Shown here in pieces: positions 27,084 through 36,022 of a stretch of 64,000 nucleotides of DNA; position 1 is the stretch's first letter, and every line of letters begins with the position of its first letter. The position numbers and the translations under genes were made by a program. Below the pieces are notes generated by a model, which did not search any database, was not told where the DNA came from, and was given only the letters and a program-made list of their open reading frames with translations. Source of the DNA: Amycolatopsis keratiniphila subsp. keratiniphila (GTDB taxonomy: Bacteria; Actinomycetota; Actinomycetes; Mycobacteriales; Pseudonocardiaceae); contig NZ_LQMT02000012.1 of NCBI RefSeq assembly GCF_001620365.2, positions 1 through 64,000 of the forward strand. Direction: 5' to 3'.

Positions 27084-29507
27084 TCAGCCCGCTCGGCGGG
27101 CCTCCGGCCGCGGCCAACGCAGGCCTACGACGTATTCGCACGCAAGGCTTTCGCCGGACGGCCCGCACAGCCGGTGCTGTCCGAGTCCCGGTAGTGCCTC
27201 GGTGATCCTGACCGGTACGGAACCGGTCAGTTCCTGCCGCAGGACCGCGAGCGAGACCGCGCTGCGGAGATCGGCCCACAGCGGTTTCGCGGTGAAGTCG
27301 TCGATCCGGCGGCAGAACACTTCCGCCGGGATACCGTGTTCGCGCCGCCAGCGATGGGCTCGCAGCACCGTCTCGCTCTCGGGTTCTCCCTTGACCGGCA
27401 ACGGAAGCCGGTCCGCGTGGCATAGCCAGTTCGCTCGTTCGACGACCGTGCGGCCCACGGTTTTCCGCGGCCGCGCGACGAGCTCCGGCTCTCCGGGCCG
27501 CAGACCGGCCTGCTGCCGGTCCCCGAACTCGTGCGGTGCCACCCAGGGGTTGGCGAGGACGGTCAGCAGCCGGGGGAGCCCACTGCTCAGATGCGGCGGG
27601 ATCAGGCCGAGGTAGGCGAGGCCGAACGGTCCGCCGTCGGGGCCGAGCAGTTCCAGCACGCCGCGGTCCGCGTCGTGGATCAGCGTGGTGCGTTCCAGCG
27701 GGAGATCCCCGGGCCTGGCGGGCATCCCTTCGCCGGGGACGATCAACGCGGGCAGACGGCCCGCGGCGGTGTACTGGGCCGTCGTGCACGCGCGGCTGTT
27801 GACCAGTTCGTAGCGGGCGATTCCCGGCCACAGAGCGGAAAACCACTCAACCAGGGCATCGGAAAGCGGGTCGCCGAGTACGCCGGTGAACCTGCTGACC
27901 ATCCCGCCGACGCCGTCGCAGAGCTGGTTCACCACCGGCACCCGGCCCGCTTCGGTGTCCGCCTCCTGGAAGAGCACGGCGACCGACGGCGGAGCACTGG
28001 TCCGGCCGACCGGGAGGTCTGCCCGGCGGGTGGCGTCCGCCCGGCTCCTGTCGCGTGAAAAGGCTTGGGACAGCGGCAGGGAAGCGCGGTCTTCGACGGT
28101 GAGCGCGGCGAGGAAGCCGAACACGTCGGTGCAACGGCCACCGCGGCCGAACCGGGAGACGAACGCTTCGAGCAGGAAGTCGTAGAGGTGGCTGCGGAAC
28201 AGGTGCGGCCGCAGTTCCGAGGCGTAAGCGCTCAATTCCCCGCCCGGTTCGGCGTCGACCGGCTCCGGCACGCCGAATCCGGTCGCGGCGTCTTCGTAGA
28301 CGAGGTCGGGTGTCCACATCCGGATGCCGCTCGCCGCCCGCCATTCCGCCTGCGCCTCCTTCGCGGCGGTGATCGTCGCCGTTCGCTCGGGCAGCGCGGC
28401 ATCGGCCAGCCTGGTGATGGACCGGTGCAGGCGGTGCAGGCGGACGGGCATCGGGTGGCCTTCGGCGGCCGACAGCGTTTCGGTCAGCCCTTGGAGCGGA
28501 TCACCGGTGCCCGGCGGGCAGACGACCGGGTGGACCCAGCCGCTGTCGAGCATGCGCAGGTACCTCGCCCAGGAGTCACGTCCGCCCATCAGCTCGCGGA
28601 GTTCGGCGAAGGTGTGGTCCCGCTCGTTGTCCGCCTGGAACAGCCAGGCGGGCGCGGCGGCGTCGTGGCCGGTGGACGGCGACGACCATGACATCGGTCC
28701 TTGGCCTTCGGCCTCGGTGAGCAGGACGAAGCCACCGGGACGGGTGCTCGTGTGCGCGGCCACGCGGTACCGCAGCAGTGGCGCGAGCTCCCGGTCCCGG
28801 GCGGCGGCCCGCAAGGCCAGCTGGGCCAGCGCCGCCCCGGAGTAGCTGCGGGATCCCGTGCCGGCGACGCCTGGCATCGACACGGTCGTCAGCCGGGAGT
28901 AGGGGCTGGTCTTGACGGCGGTCCGGGTGACGTAGGAGTACAGCGTGCGAAGGTTGCGGTTGTCCAGTTCGCCTTCCCACGCCTTGCTCAGGCCGTGTCG
29001 CGTCCATTCCGGCGCGGCCAGGGCGAGCGAGCGGACGAACGGCTCGTGGTCCAGTTGCGCGACCAGCGTCGCGCGCGCCCGTGCACTGTCGAGGGCGACG
29101 GATGAAGCCAGCTCCCGCAGCGACTCCGCGGTTTCCTCGGTCGTCCGGTGGTAGGCCGCGAGCAGCTTGCGGGCGTCCGGTGGCAGGTGGTCGGAGAGGT
29201 CGTCGGCGTCCGCGGGCAGCGTGGCGCTCCGGAACGCGGCCCGTTTCACGGCCAGCGCCACCCGGCGCAACGCCGGAGTGTCGTCGAGCGCCGGCACCAG
29301 CGTGTAACAGACCTCCGCCAGCGACGCGCCGATCGATGCCTGCTCCTCGGCCAGCTTTTCCGCACGCCGCAACAGTTTCTCGGTCCGGGCGCCGACCAGC
29401 GCGCACGTCCGCGTCGGCAGGCCGCCGACCCGGGCGAGCGTCCACGGGGAGAAGGCGGCGGAAGTGTCCGGTGCCATCGTGACGGCGGAGTGCTGGTGCG
29501 TGGTCAT
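27084..29507 (-). CDS. LanB-type dehydratase, glutamylation half
   Basis: The protein has 807 residues from ATG 29507, overlapping the upstream stop by ATGA. It matches the N-terminal lantibiotic-dehydratase domain: FSPWTLARVGGLP near the N-terminus, then RTLYSYVTRTAVKTSPYSRL at about residues 190-210, and HTSTRPGGFVLL. These enzymes use Glu-tRNA to glutamylate Ser/Thr of a precursor peptide before elimination to dehydroalanine or dehydrobutyrine. The C-terminal elimination domain is absent here, as in split thiopeptide and goadsporin systems. The matching half is encoded about 26 kb away at 55704. It is the last gene of a six- to seven-gene operon with an azole-forming system. Confidence 0.87.
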   Translation of the reverse strand: MTTHQHSAVTMAPDTSAAFSPWTLARVGGLPTRTCALVGARTEKLLRRAEKLAEEQASIGASLAEVCYTLVPALDDTPALRRVALAVKRAAFRSATLPADADDLSDHLPPDARKLLAAYHRTTEETAESLRELASSVALDSARARATLVAQLDHEPFVRSLALAAPEWTRHGLSKAWEGELDNRNLRTLYSYVTRTAVKTSPYSRLTTVSMPGVAGTGSRSYSGAALAQLALRAAARDRELAPLLRYRVAAHTSTRPGGFVLLTEAEGQGPMSWSSPSTGHDAAAPAWLFQADNERDHTFAELRELMGGRDSWARYLRMLDSGWVHPVVCPPGTGDPLQGLTETLSAAEGHPMPVRLHRLHRSITRLADAALPERTATITAAKEAQAEWRAASGIRMWTPDLVYEDAATGFGVPEPVDAEPGGELSAYASELRPHLFRSHLYDFLLEAFVSRFGRGGRCTDVFGFLAALTVEDRASLPLSQAFSRDRSRADATRRADLPVGRTSAPPSVAVLFQEADTEAGRVPVVNQLCDGVGGMVSRFTGVLGDPLSDALVEWFSALWPGIARYELVNSRACTTAQYTAAGRLPALIVPGEGMPARPGDLPLERTTLIHDADRGVLELLGPDGGPFGLAYLGLIPPHLSSGLPRLLTVLANPWVAPHEFGDRQQAGLRPGEPELVARPRKTVGRTVVERANWLCHADRLPLPVKGEPESETVLRAHRWRREHGIPAEVFCRRIDDFTAKPLWADLRSAVSLAVLRQELTGSVPVRITEALPGLGQHRLCGPSGESLACEYVVGLRWPRPEARRAG

Positions 29508-30094
29508 CCGGCTACCTCCGTACGTATGCCAAGGCCCGCGGCCAGCCGCTCCCATGACCGGTCCGCCGGCCCCGGCGGGTCGCAGCCGGGACAGCCGTGG
29601 ACGGGAATCACCCGGTGCTTGCCGTAGGTGCCGTGCACCAGGTCGATCTCGTGGATGTCGGTCGTCTCGCCGTCGTCGGTGAAGGCCCGCGTGACAGCGT
29701 GGAGCAAGGCGATCGCGAGCTTGCCGTGTTCGGGCAGGAACGCGTGTTCTTCGGCCGGGGCGGGCAAAGCGGAAAGCCGGGCACGCCGGGAATGCTGACG
29801 GCGCCGTTTGCCGGTGCAGTCCGGGCAGGGGCCGGTGCCCGCTCCCGTCACCGGCCCGCAGTACAACGTCGTTCCGTCCAGCACGAGAGGCAGCCACGGC
29901 AGGCGGAGGGCTCCGGCTCGTGCCGCGACCGTCTCGAAAAGGCCGAGGCGCGCGGTCTGGGTCACGCCTGCCAGCAACCGCAACCTCCCGGTGCGGCGAT
30001 CGTCGAGCCCGCCGAGCACCCGCTCGCCGAACGCGCCCGCGCCGTACAGCCACAGGCCGGCACCGTGGGGGGTGGTGTGGAGGACGGGGTTCAC
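29504..30094 (-). CDS. E1-like/ocin-ThiF fragment with Zn tetrathiolate
   Basis: The protein has 196 residues and corresponds to the central part of E1-like cyclodehydratase partners. It shows a short Rossmann-like start (GLWLYGAGAFGERVLGGL), a segment like LYCGPVTGAGTGPCPDCTG, and HRVIPVHGCPGCDP. The two CxxC pairs should bind one zinc. It lacks the N-terminal leader-binding region, which is carried by the 30627 protein, so the function appears split over several polypeptides. It overlaps both neighbours by 4 nt, indicating translational coupling and probable complex formation with the first YcaO protein. Confidence 0.65.
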   Translation of the reverse strand: MNPVLHTTPHGAGLWLYGAGAFGERVLGGLDDRRTGRLRLLAGVTQTARLGLFETVAARAGALRLPWLPLVLDGTTLYCGPVTGAGTGPCPDCTGKRRRQHSRRARLSALPAPAEEHAFLPEHGKLAIALLHAVTRAFTDDGETTDIHEIDLVHGTYGKHRVIPVHGCPGCDPPGPADRSWERLAAGLGIRTEVAG

Positions 30095-30630
30095 GATGTT
30101 CCGTCCGCCGGGGCGAAAGCCCAGGCCTGGATACGGAAATCCGCGTCGCTCACGATCCGGTCGGCGGCGATCGTCCGGAAGGCGTAGCCGACGGTGCCGG
30201 CGTGGATTCCGGCCACCTCACCGGCCGCCCCGGTCGCGAGCAGCGCGCGACGCCACAGATGGACGCCGCCCTCACGGATCGCTTCCAGGCCACCGGAGAC
30301 CAACACCGTCGCGGGTGGGGCCGGCAACTCGTCGGCGATCTTCACAGGGTGGAAGGCGCCTTCGCGGAATTCGTACCAACCGGTGTCGAGCCCGTCGACG
30401 TCGCGGGCGGCGACGGTGAACCGGAGCACGTCCGAGTCCGGCGTGGCGGCGCCGAGGATCCACCCCATCGCGTCCGCGGTCAGCCCGCCGTCGGCAGGCC
30501 GGACTTCCCGCATACCGCGGCCGCGCGGCCGCGGGCCGGTAGCGCGCGGCAGCGGGGCGGCGGCGAGTTCGGCGCGCAGCAGATCCGAGAGCGCGGCCTG
30601 GCTTTCCGGTGCGTACGGGTGCGTGCTCAT
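30091..30630 (-). CDS. SagB-like nitroreductase-fold fragment
   Basis: The protein has 179 residues. The segments DVDGLDTGWYEFREGAFHPV and GGVHLWRRALLATGAAGEVA followed by GIHAGTVGYAFRTIAAD resemble the C-terminal half of azoline (McbC/SagB) dehydrogenases, which use FMN to oxidise thiazolines and oxazolines to azoles. The N-terminal nitroreductase half seems to be at the end of the 30627 protein. Whether this half-size protein binds flavin itself is unclear. It is coupled by 4-nt overlaps to genes on both sides. Confidence 0.55.
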   Translation of the reverse strand: MSTHPYAPESQAALSDLLRAELAAAPLPRATGPRPRGRGMREVRPADGGLTADAMGWILGAATPDSDVLRFTVAARDVDGLDTGWYEFREGAFHPVKIADELPAPPATVLVSGGLEAIREGGVHLWRRALLATGAAGEVAGIHAGTVGYAFRTIAADRIVSDADFRIQAWAFAPADGTS

Positions 30631-32057
30631 CGTTCGTCTCCCGGTTCCCGGTCCAGTACCACGATTTCGAGCAGGGTCTCGGCGTGCGGGAGCAGGCCGA
30701 GCGCGTCACCGAGGTCACCGAGGGATCCGCTGAGCCCGTCCCGCGTGCGCAGGCCCAGGCCGGCGGCGGCCGCGAGCAGCCGCTGTACGGCGGCGCCGGT
30801 GTGCAGGAGGCCATCGCGGACCGTCGTCCCGTTCGAATGGGCGGGCACCGTCACCGATACCGCGATCACGGCGAATGCGTCGTCGGCGTGCTCCCGGCGC
30901 CACCGGGTCACGTCCGCGACCCCGGCGAGGTCGATGAGCCCCGCCTTCTCCGGGAGGTAAAGGTGCGCCCGGTCCTTCTCACCCAGCACATAGGCGTTGA
31001 GCGATCGGTCGGTGCCACCGGGGAAGGCCGCGCCCAGCAGCCGCGTCAGCTCCTGGCCGTCCACCGGTTCGATCGCCGCCGGATCGGGTTCGGGGGCGAG
31101 AAGGAACCGCGGCAGCCGACCGTCCGGAATGGACTGACGGGCGACGTGATCCAGCGCGAGGCAGAGGGATTCGCCGTCGCCCGGCCGGGGCGCGCGTGGG
31201 CGACGGCGGCAGGAGCCGTCGGCCACGTCGAATTCGGCGACCGCCGACATGGAGACCGGACGTCCGGCGCCGCTCAGCAGATTGACGATCTCGAGCGCGG
31301 CGAAACCGAGGGCGGCGTCCCGTCCCGGCGAGGCGGGGGCAGCGGCGGCCGGGGGCGGGTTGACCGGCCACCAGCCGGCGTAGCGCAGTTCGTCGCGCGG
31401 GGCGAACCGCGGACCGACCTCCGCGCCGCCCTCGTGGACGAGCACCCGGAGCCACGGGACGCCCGCGGCGGTGAGCTCACGATCGAGCGCGGCGAGTTCG
31501 GCCGTGGGCTCCTCGCCGTTCAGCACGACGAGGACGAGATCGGAATCCGTGCATCCGGCCCGGTCCACGACTTCGGCCCGCACCCCGTCGAGGGCGAGCA
31601 GTTCGCCGAGCTCGGCGGTGAGGACTGGATCGCCGGTGAGTTTCACCCGGGCTCCCCGGCGGTCACCGGAATCCGCGTCTCGGACCTTCGCGGTCGCCGT
31701 GCCGGACCGGGCCAGCCAGCGTCCGGAGTGGTCGCCGGGGACCGGCCCGGAACAGAGAAGGTCGCGAGAGCGAGCGAGCGCGTGCACCGCGTCCACGGTC
31801 TTCACCGGCAGGCCGAGCAGTTCGGCTATCGCGGACGTGCCGCGCGTCCCGTCCATCGCCCGTAACACGGTGGGCAGGACGGTGTGCGCCGCCTTGCCGC
31901 CGAACACCTGCGGCTGGGCGGCGCCGAAGGCCACCATGCCGGTGCGTGTCGGGATGAGGGAGATACCGGGCAGCAAGCAGGGAAACCCGGTGCCCGGCGC
32001 GGCTTCCGCATCGCGCAGCGCTTCGGCGGCGGTGGTCCGCTGGACGGTGGTGGTCAT
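30627..32057 (-). CDS. RRE/ocin-ThiF-like leader-binding protein fused to SagB-like half
   Basis: The protein has 476 residues from ATG 32057. The N-terminus (PCLLPGISLIPTRTGMVAFG, VLRAMDGTRGTSAIAELLGL) has the winged-helix RRE layout used to bind RiPP leaders. The middle (AELGELLALDGVRAEVV, WLRVLVHEGGAEVGPRFAP) is E1-like. The end (LYLPEKAGLIDLAGVADVTR, LLHTGAAVQRLLAAAAGLGL) looks like a nitroreductase. Compared with the 37176 protein, it is the same order but truncated, with the rest in the 30091 gene. Likely role: recognise the LDLW-type leader and present the core to the YcaO enzyme, with azoline oxidation. Confidence 0.7.
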   Translation of the reverse strand: MTTTVQRTTAAEALRDAEAAPGTGFPCLLPGISLIPTRTGMVAFGAAQPQVFGGKAAHTVLPTVLRAMDGTRGTSAIAELLGLPVKTVDAVHALARSRDLLCSGPVPGDHSGRWLARSGTATAKVRDADSGDRRGARVKLTGDPVLTAELGELLALDGVRAEVVDRAGCTDSDLVLVVLNGEEPTAELAALDRELTAAGVPWLRVLVHEGGAEVGPRFAPRDELRYAGWWPVNPPPAAAAPASPGRDAALGFAALEIVNLLSGAGRPVSMSAVAEFDVADGSCRRRPRAPRPGDGESLCLALDHVARQSIPDGRLPRFLLAPEPDPAAIEPVDGQELTRLLGAAFPGGTDRSLNAYVLGEKDRAHLYLPEKAGLIDLAGVADVTRWRREHADDAFAVIAVSVTVPAHSNGTTVRDGLLHTGAAVQRLLAAAAGLGLRTRDGLSGSLGDLGDALGLLPHAETLLEIVVLDREPGDER

Positions 32058-32686
32058 GCCGTCGCCTCCATCGCGTCCAGGATGATCCCGCGCAGGCGCG
32101 CGAAAGTCCGCTGCTCGGAAGGAACGGGGAACCGTGCCCGCGCGTTGCCGTGCACCCCGAGCAGGACCGAGCTCGTCGCTTCGCCGAGATGCGGCTGGAC
32201 CAGCACCACTCTGGGCTCGGCCGGGTCCCCGTCGAGCAACCGTCCGGCCAGCCCGCACACCACGGCGACCGTCGCGCCGAGATAGCCGGCCGGTTCGCCC
32301 GCGGGATGGTCGTCGAAATGGTCGTGCACCAGGCCGAGGTCGGTATGCGCACCCATCCGCTGGGCACGCCTGCGGTAGTAGCAGTCGACGGTCGCCCCGG
32401 CACGCGGGCCGAGCAGTGGACCGACCCGCGCCGTCAAGCCCTCGGCGACGACGGGCAGCAGCGTCTTGCCGTGCCGGAGTACCGCACTGTCCACAGCGGA
32501 CTCGAGCCGCCGGACCGGACGGCTCCAGGCGAAGAGAATCTGTTCGTACCCGGTGATCAGCTCGTCCAGCGACTCGAGGTCGGGCCATCCGCCGAGCCGG
32601 TGCGCGACCGTGCCCGGCCGCACCGAACGCAGCCTGGCGGCCACCGCCGCGCCGAAATCGTCGTCATGCAGCACGAGGACGCTCAC
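32054..32686 (-). CDS. E1-like TOMM biosynthesis protein, set 1
   Basis: The protein has 210 residues, beginning VLVLHDDDFGAAVAARL and containing LARVGPLLGPRAGATVDCYY-like text that aligns with the middle of ocin-ThiF proteins (substrate-tunnel part), but the Zn-binding CxxC pairs are missing. A close relative is encoded at 39599; both share LHDD(D/G)FG(A/T)AVA and GVHGNAR blocks. It lies between a YcaO gene and an RRE-bearing gene, which is the usual place for a cyclodehydratase partner. Precise role unknown; probably a structural subunit of the heterocyclisation complex. Confidence 0.65.
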   Translation of the reverse strand: MSVLVLHDDDFGAAVAARLRSVRPGTVAHRLGGWPDLESLDELITGYEQILFAWSRPVRRLESAVDSAVLRHGKTLLPVVAEGLTARVGPLLGPRAGATVDCYYRRRAQRMGAHTDLGLVHDHFDDHPAGEPAGYLGATVAVVCGLAGRLLDGDPAEPRVVLVQPHLGEATSSVLLGVHGNARARFPVPSEQRTFARLRGIILDAMEATA

Positions 32687-32711
32687 GGTGTTTCCTCTCT
32701 TCGAGCCCGTC

Positions 32712-34043
32712 TCAAGCGACGGGTTGCGGCCAGGGGTTCAGGTCGGCTTCGTCGCGGACCGGGTAACCCATCGCCGCCGGGGCGGTGTAGAGCCGGGGAT
32801 GCGCGAGGAACTGGGCCTTGCGGACGAACGACATCGGCTGCAGCCCCGGCACGATCGCCTTGACCGCCGTCATCCCGACCGCGGCCGCCTCGTCGGTGGT
32901 CAGGTCCACCACGTACGCGTCCGTGCCCACCGCCGTCAGCCGGCCCGACAGCCAGCGCAACGACTCCGCCGAGGTCCCGGCGGGCGGGGCAGGCAGCGCC
33001 GACAGCGGCCGCTTGCGCGTACCGGAGAGCAGGAACTCGAAGGCTTCCGAACGGTCGGCGTGCGCGGTGAACAGCGCGCCGTCCATCGTGCGATAGCAGT
33101 CTTCGGCGCGTTCGGGGGTGCTGCCGATCCGGGGCAGGAAGGCGATGTGACAGGAGAGGACCTCCCGGAACGCGTTCACGGCCGCCTGCACCGGGTCCAG
33201 GTTGGAGGCGCAGATCGCCACGTGCCGCACGGCCGTGCTGCGCCGGTCGATCCGGACCGCGAAGATCGACGGCACGCCCACGTCCGTGGTCGCGTCGAAC
33301 AGCCGGACGTCGACGTACGGATGCCGCTCGTAGGCCGCGACGAGCTCGTGCAGCTCCGGGTCGCCGATGTCGACGTCGATCTCCGGCAGCGGCAGGCGCT
33401 GGTGCCAGGTGAGCGCGGTGGCGTCCCGCTCGATCACCTCGACGATCCCTTTGACGATCGACAGTGCCGGGTCGGAGTGCACGGCGCAGCCGGTGGAGAT
33501 CGGGTTGGCGATGTTCTCCTCGGTGTCCGCGACGTAGAACAGGTAGATCAGCTGAGCCGGTATCCACGAGGGTTTCCCGTCACGCAGCCGGACACCGCGT
33601 ACCCAGTTACGGGGAACGTCCTTCGCGGCGAGCCGGGTGTGCTGTCCGGGGAGCGCCAGTTCGGTCTCCGACAGCCGGGGCAGGGTGTCCAGGTCCAGTG
33701 CTTCGTCACCGAGTTCGAGCGCGGTCGCCCAGCGCATGTCCGCCGGGTCCTGGACGGTCGAGCAGTAGCGTTCCAGCGTCTCGGCCACCGCGACCGCCTT
33801 GGCGAGCTCGACGTCGAAACCGCCGCCGCTGCCGTCCATCGCGTCGGGCGCCGAGCGGGACCACTGGGCATAGCGGCGGATCGCGGGCACGGCGGCCTTT
33901 CCGTCACCCAGGTGGGCGGACGCGATCGGCATCACTCCCGAGCCGGGCGGAAAGGGCAGCAACACGGGCTCGGCGACGAGGCCGAGCGAGTCGTCCACGA
34001 GCGGCGCGAGCCGGTCGGGCAGAGGGATGTTCCCGGCTGTCAT
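32712..34043 (-). CDS. YcaO azoline cyclodehydratase 1
   Basis: The protein has 443 residues from ATG 34043 (ATGA overlap with the DsbA-like gene). YcaO hallmarks: GGGFDVELAKAVAVAETLER followed by YC (ATP-binding Glu pair), NPISTGCAVHSDP, KGIVEVIERDATALTWHQRL, and the C-terminal AAMGYPVRDEADLNPWPQP. The tail PWPQPVA is the PxPxP terminus of TOMM cyclodehydratases, whose C-terminus forms part of the active site. It phosphorylates the peptide amide to cyclise Cys/Ser/Thr to azolines. This is one of three YcaO genes in the window. Confidence 0.93.
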   Translation of the reverse strand: MTAGNIPLPDRLAPLVDDSLGLVAEPVLLPFPPGSGVMPIASAHLGDGKAAVPAIRRYAQWSRSAPDAMDGSGGGFDVELAKAVAVAETLERYCSTVQDPADMRWATALELGDEALDLDTLPRLSETELALPGQHTRLAAKDVPRNWVRGVRLRDGKPSWIPAQLIYLFYVADTEENIANPISTGCAVHSDPALSIVKGIVEVIERDATALTWHQRLPLPEIDVDIGDPELHELVAAYERHPYVDVRLFDATTDVGVPSIFAVRIDRRSTAVRHVAICASNLDPVQAAVNAFREVLSCHIAFLPRIGSTPERAEDCYRTMDGALFTAHADRSEAFEFLLSGTRKRPLSALPAPPAGTSAESLRWLSGRLTAVGTDAYVVDLTTDEAAAVGMTAVKAIVPGLQPMSFVRKAQFLAHPRLYTAPAAMGYPVRDEADLNPWPQPVA

Positions 34044-34747
34044 CGCAACGGCTCCGCCCAGTCGCCGTCGTTGAGGTCGCCCGGCGCGATGAGCGTGCCG
34101 TTGATCCGCACCGAGGGTGTGCCCGCGAGGGTGGGGCGGACGGCGGCCGTGGTCTCCCGCAACGGGGCCGCGAACACGCCTCCGCGCAGGCACTCCGCGA
34201 CGCCGTTCGTGGCGCCCGCCTCCGCCGCGAACCTGATCAGCTCGTCGTCGGTGTGGTCGCCGTCGCCGTGTTCCTTGGGCTGATTGTCCGGCGACATCAG
34301 GTGTCCGTGCAGCCGCCCGAAGGAGGCGCCGTCGGCTTGGGTGGCGCACAGCATGGCCGAGGCGGCCCGGGTGGAGTAGTCACCGGATTTCGACTTGTCG
34401 TCGAGGAAGGTCAGCACGTGGTAGTCGACCTTCGCCTTGCCTTCGTCGATCGCCTTGGCGAGCAGCTGACCGAAGCGGTGCTCGAAACCGGCGCAGTACG
34501 GGCACAGTGGGTCTTCGTAAACGTCCACTTTGTTCGGTGCGCCGGCCGCGCCCAGCGAGATGACACCGGGGGAGCTGATCCGGGCCGCTGTCCGCGGCGG
34601 GCCGTAGCCGTCGGCTTCGGGGCTGGTGTTCCGCAGCTGGAGGTACAGACCTCCGCCGAGGAGGACCGCGATGACCACGATGATGATCGCCTTGACCGTG
34701 GGTGTGGTCTTCCGCGTTCGCGGCGGCGATGGTTTGGTCTGGGGCAT
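34040..34747 (-). CDS. Membrane-anchored DsbA-like thioredoxin-fold protein
   Basis: The protein has 235 residues. It has a basic N-terminus, one membrane anchor (IIIVVIAVLLGGGLYL) and an extracytoplasmic DsbA domain with the active site EDPLCPYCAGF (Cys82, Cys85), a helical insertion, and GTPSVRINGTLI containing the cis-Pro (TP). Such proteins form or reduce disulfides outside the membrane. It sits between the M50 peptidase and YcaO-1 in the RiPP operon. Inference: it may keep the many precursor cysteines in a set redox state, or act on an exported peptide. A general housekeeping role remains possible. Confidence 0.85.
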   Translation of the reverse strand: MPQTKPSPPRTRKTTPTVKAIIIVVIAVLLGGGLYLQLRNTSPEADGYGPPRTAARISSPGVISLGAAGAPNKVDVYEDPLCPYCAGFEHRFGQLLAKAIDEGKAKVDYHVLTFLDDKSKSGDYSTRAASAMLCATQADGASFGRLHGHLMSPDNQPKEHGDGDHTDDELIRFAAEAGATNGVAECLRGGVFAAPLRETTAAVRPTLAGTPSVRINGTLIAPGDLNDGDWAEPLR

Positions 34748-34765
34748 GTCGTCTCCGGTATGGGC

Positions 34766-34808
34766 TCGCGGGCCCGCGTCGGAGGGGCGACTCGACGCGG
34801 GCCCGCGA
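34766..34808 (-). terminator. 16-bp perfect hairpin between M50 peptidase and DsbA genes
   Basis: Arms TCGCGGGCCCGCGTCG (34766-34781) and CGACGCGGGCCCGCGA (34793-34808) are exact complements with an 11-nt loop. It lies 10 nt past the M50 stop and 19 nt before the DsbA start, so it likely works as an attenuator or RNA-stabilising element inside a shared transcript. Confidence 0.65.
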
Positions 34809-34818
34809 AGTGAGGGGG

Positions 34819-35982
34819 TCAGAAGAGTGCGACGGCGAGGTTGTAGAGGGTCGTGCCGACGAGACCGAAGATCAGCACCAGGTAGACGAGGCAGGCGATG
34901 CCGTATCCCCAGAACAACGTCCGTTCGCCACGAGTGACCCGGCGCAGGGCGCTGGGCAGCGGCCTGCGCAACACCCGGTGCAGCACGTAGGTCATCGCGC
35001 GGCTGCGCAGGTTCAGCTTGCCGACCGCGTTCTCCAGTACCTGTTGCCCGTCCGTCGGCAGCATGGGGTTGAAGTTCATCACCATCATCACGGTCTGGAA
35101 CGCCAGCAGGGTGCCCAGCGACCCGGGGTCGCCGGTTCCGGTGAGCAGCAGGGTGGCGGTCGTGCCGAGCACGATTCCGTCGAAGACCGGGCCGGCGAGC
35201 AGGATCGCGATCCGCGGCCAGCGCCGTTGCAGGCGTACGGCGTCGGACCGGTCGACGTAACCGATCGGCATGACGTAAAGCCACAGTGCGACACCGACTT
35301 CGCGGGCGGGCACGCCGTAGTAGCGGCACAGCACGCCGTGGCTCGTCTCGTGCAGCAGGGTCTGCGGGATCATGACCAGGTACACCAGCCAGAGCGCCGA
35401 AAGGTCGGGGACGACCGGGTGGAAGATCAGCGTCAGCACCGCGGTCAGCAGGCCGGCCGCCCCGAGCAACCCGATCGCGCCGAGCGCCATCCCGCCCGCA
35501 CGGCCGCGGAAGGGCCGGGCGATGGCGGCGAACACGCGATCGGCGCGTTCGGTGGAGACAGGCAGCCGCGCGTGCGGCATCTTGATCTGCGAACGGGCCA
35601 CCCGGTTGGTGATCCCGTCGGTGGCCGCCACCACTCCGTCGAGCAGTTCGAGCCTGGCGAGGTCGTGGACCAGAGGACGTAGCGCCTTGTCGACCTTGTC
35701 GAGCGGGGCGCCGCTGCGGCGGGCCAGCCCGTCCAGCAGTTTGCCGTAGCGGACGCCCGCGGTGAGCTGGGGGACCAGCCGGCAGGTGCCGTCGCTGACG
35801 AAGGTGTACTTGCCGCTCGTTTCGTCGAACAGCATCGAGCGGCCGTCCGCGCCGGTGAGCAGTTCGACTCCGGGGTTGAGCCGGAGGACGTCGTCTTCGG
35901 CGGGCCACCGCGCGCCGGCGACCACGGACGCCGTGTCGGCGGTCCGCGCGCCGGAGCCGGGCGGTTCGACGGTGGTGGACAT
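34819..35982 (-). CDS. RRE-M50 membrane metallopeptidase of the RiPP cluster
   Basis: The protein has 387 residues from ATG 35982, with GGAGGG 6 nt upstream. Residues about 30-120 form a PqqD/RRE-like winged helix (LNPGVELLTGADGRSMLFDE, then KLLDGLARRSGAPLDKVDKA). At least six membrane segments follow, with the M50 zinc motif HETSH at 211-215 and a second motif with Asp in NFNPMLPTDGQQ. M50 proteins cleave within membranes or act in RiPP leader processing and export. It is encoded directly after the four precursor genes, so it is the best candidate for leader removal. No ABC exporter is seen in the window. Confidence 0.82.
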   Translation of the reverse strand: MSTTVEPPGSGARTADTASVVAGARWPAEDDVLRLNPGVELLTGADGRSMLFDETSGKYTFVSDGTCRLVPQLTAGVRYGKLLDGLARRSGAPLDKVDKALRPLVHDLARLELLDGVVAATDGITNRVARSQIKMPHARLPVSTERADRVFAAIARPFRGRAGGMALGAIGLLGAAGLLTAVLTLIFHPVVPDLSALWLVYLVMIPQTLLHETSHGVLCRYYGVPAREVGVALWLYVMPIGYVDRSDAVRLQRRWPRIAILLAGPVFDGIVLGTTATLLLTGTGDPGSLGTLLAFQTVMMVMNFNPMLPTDGQQVLENAVGKLNLRSRAMTYVLHRVLRRPLPSALRRVTRGERTLFWGYGIACLVYLVLIFGLVGTTLYNLAVALF

Positions 35983-36022
35983 GGTGGACCCTCCGAGGTT
36001 CGGGATGGACGGGAACGGGAAA

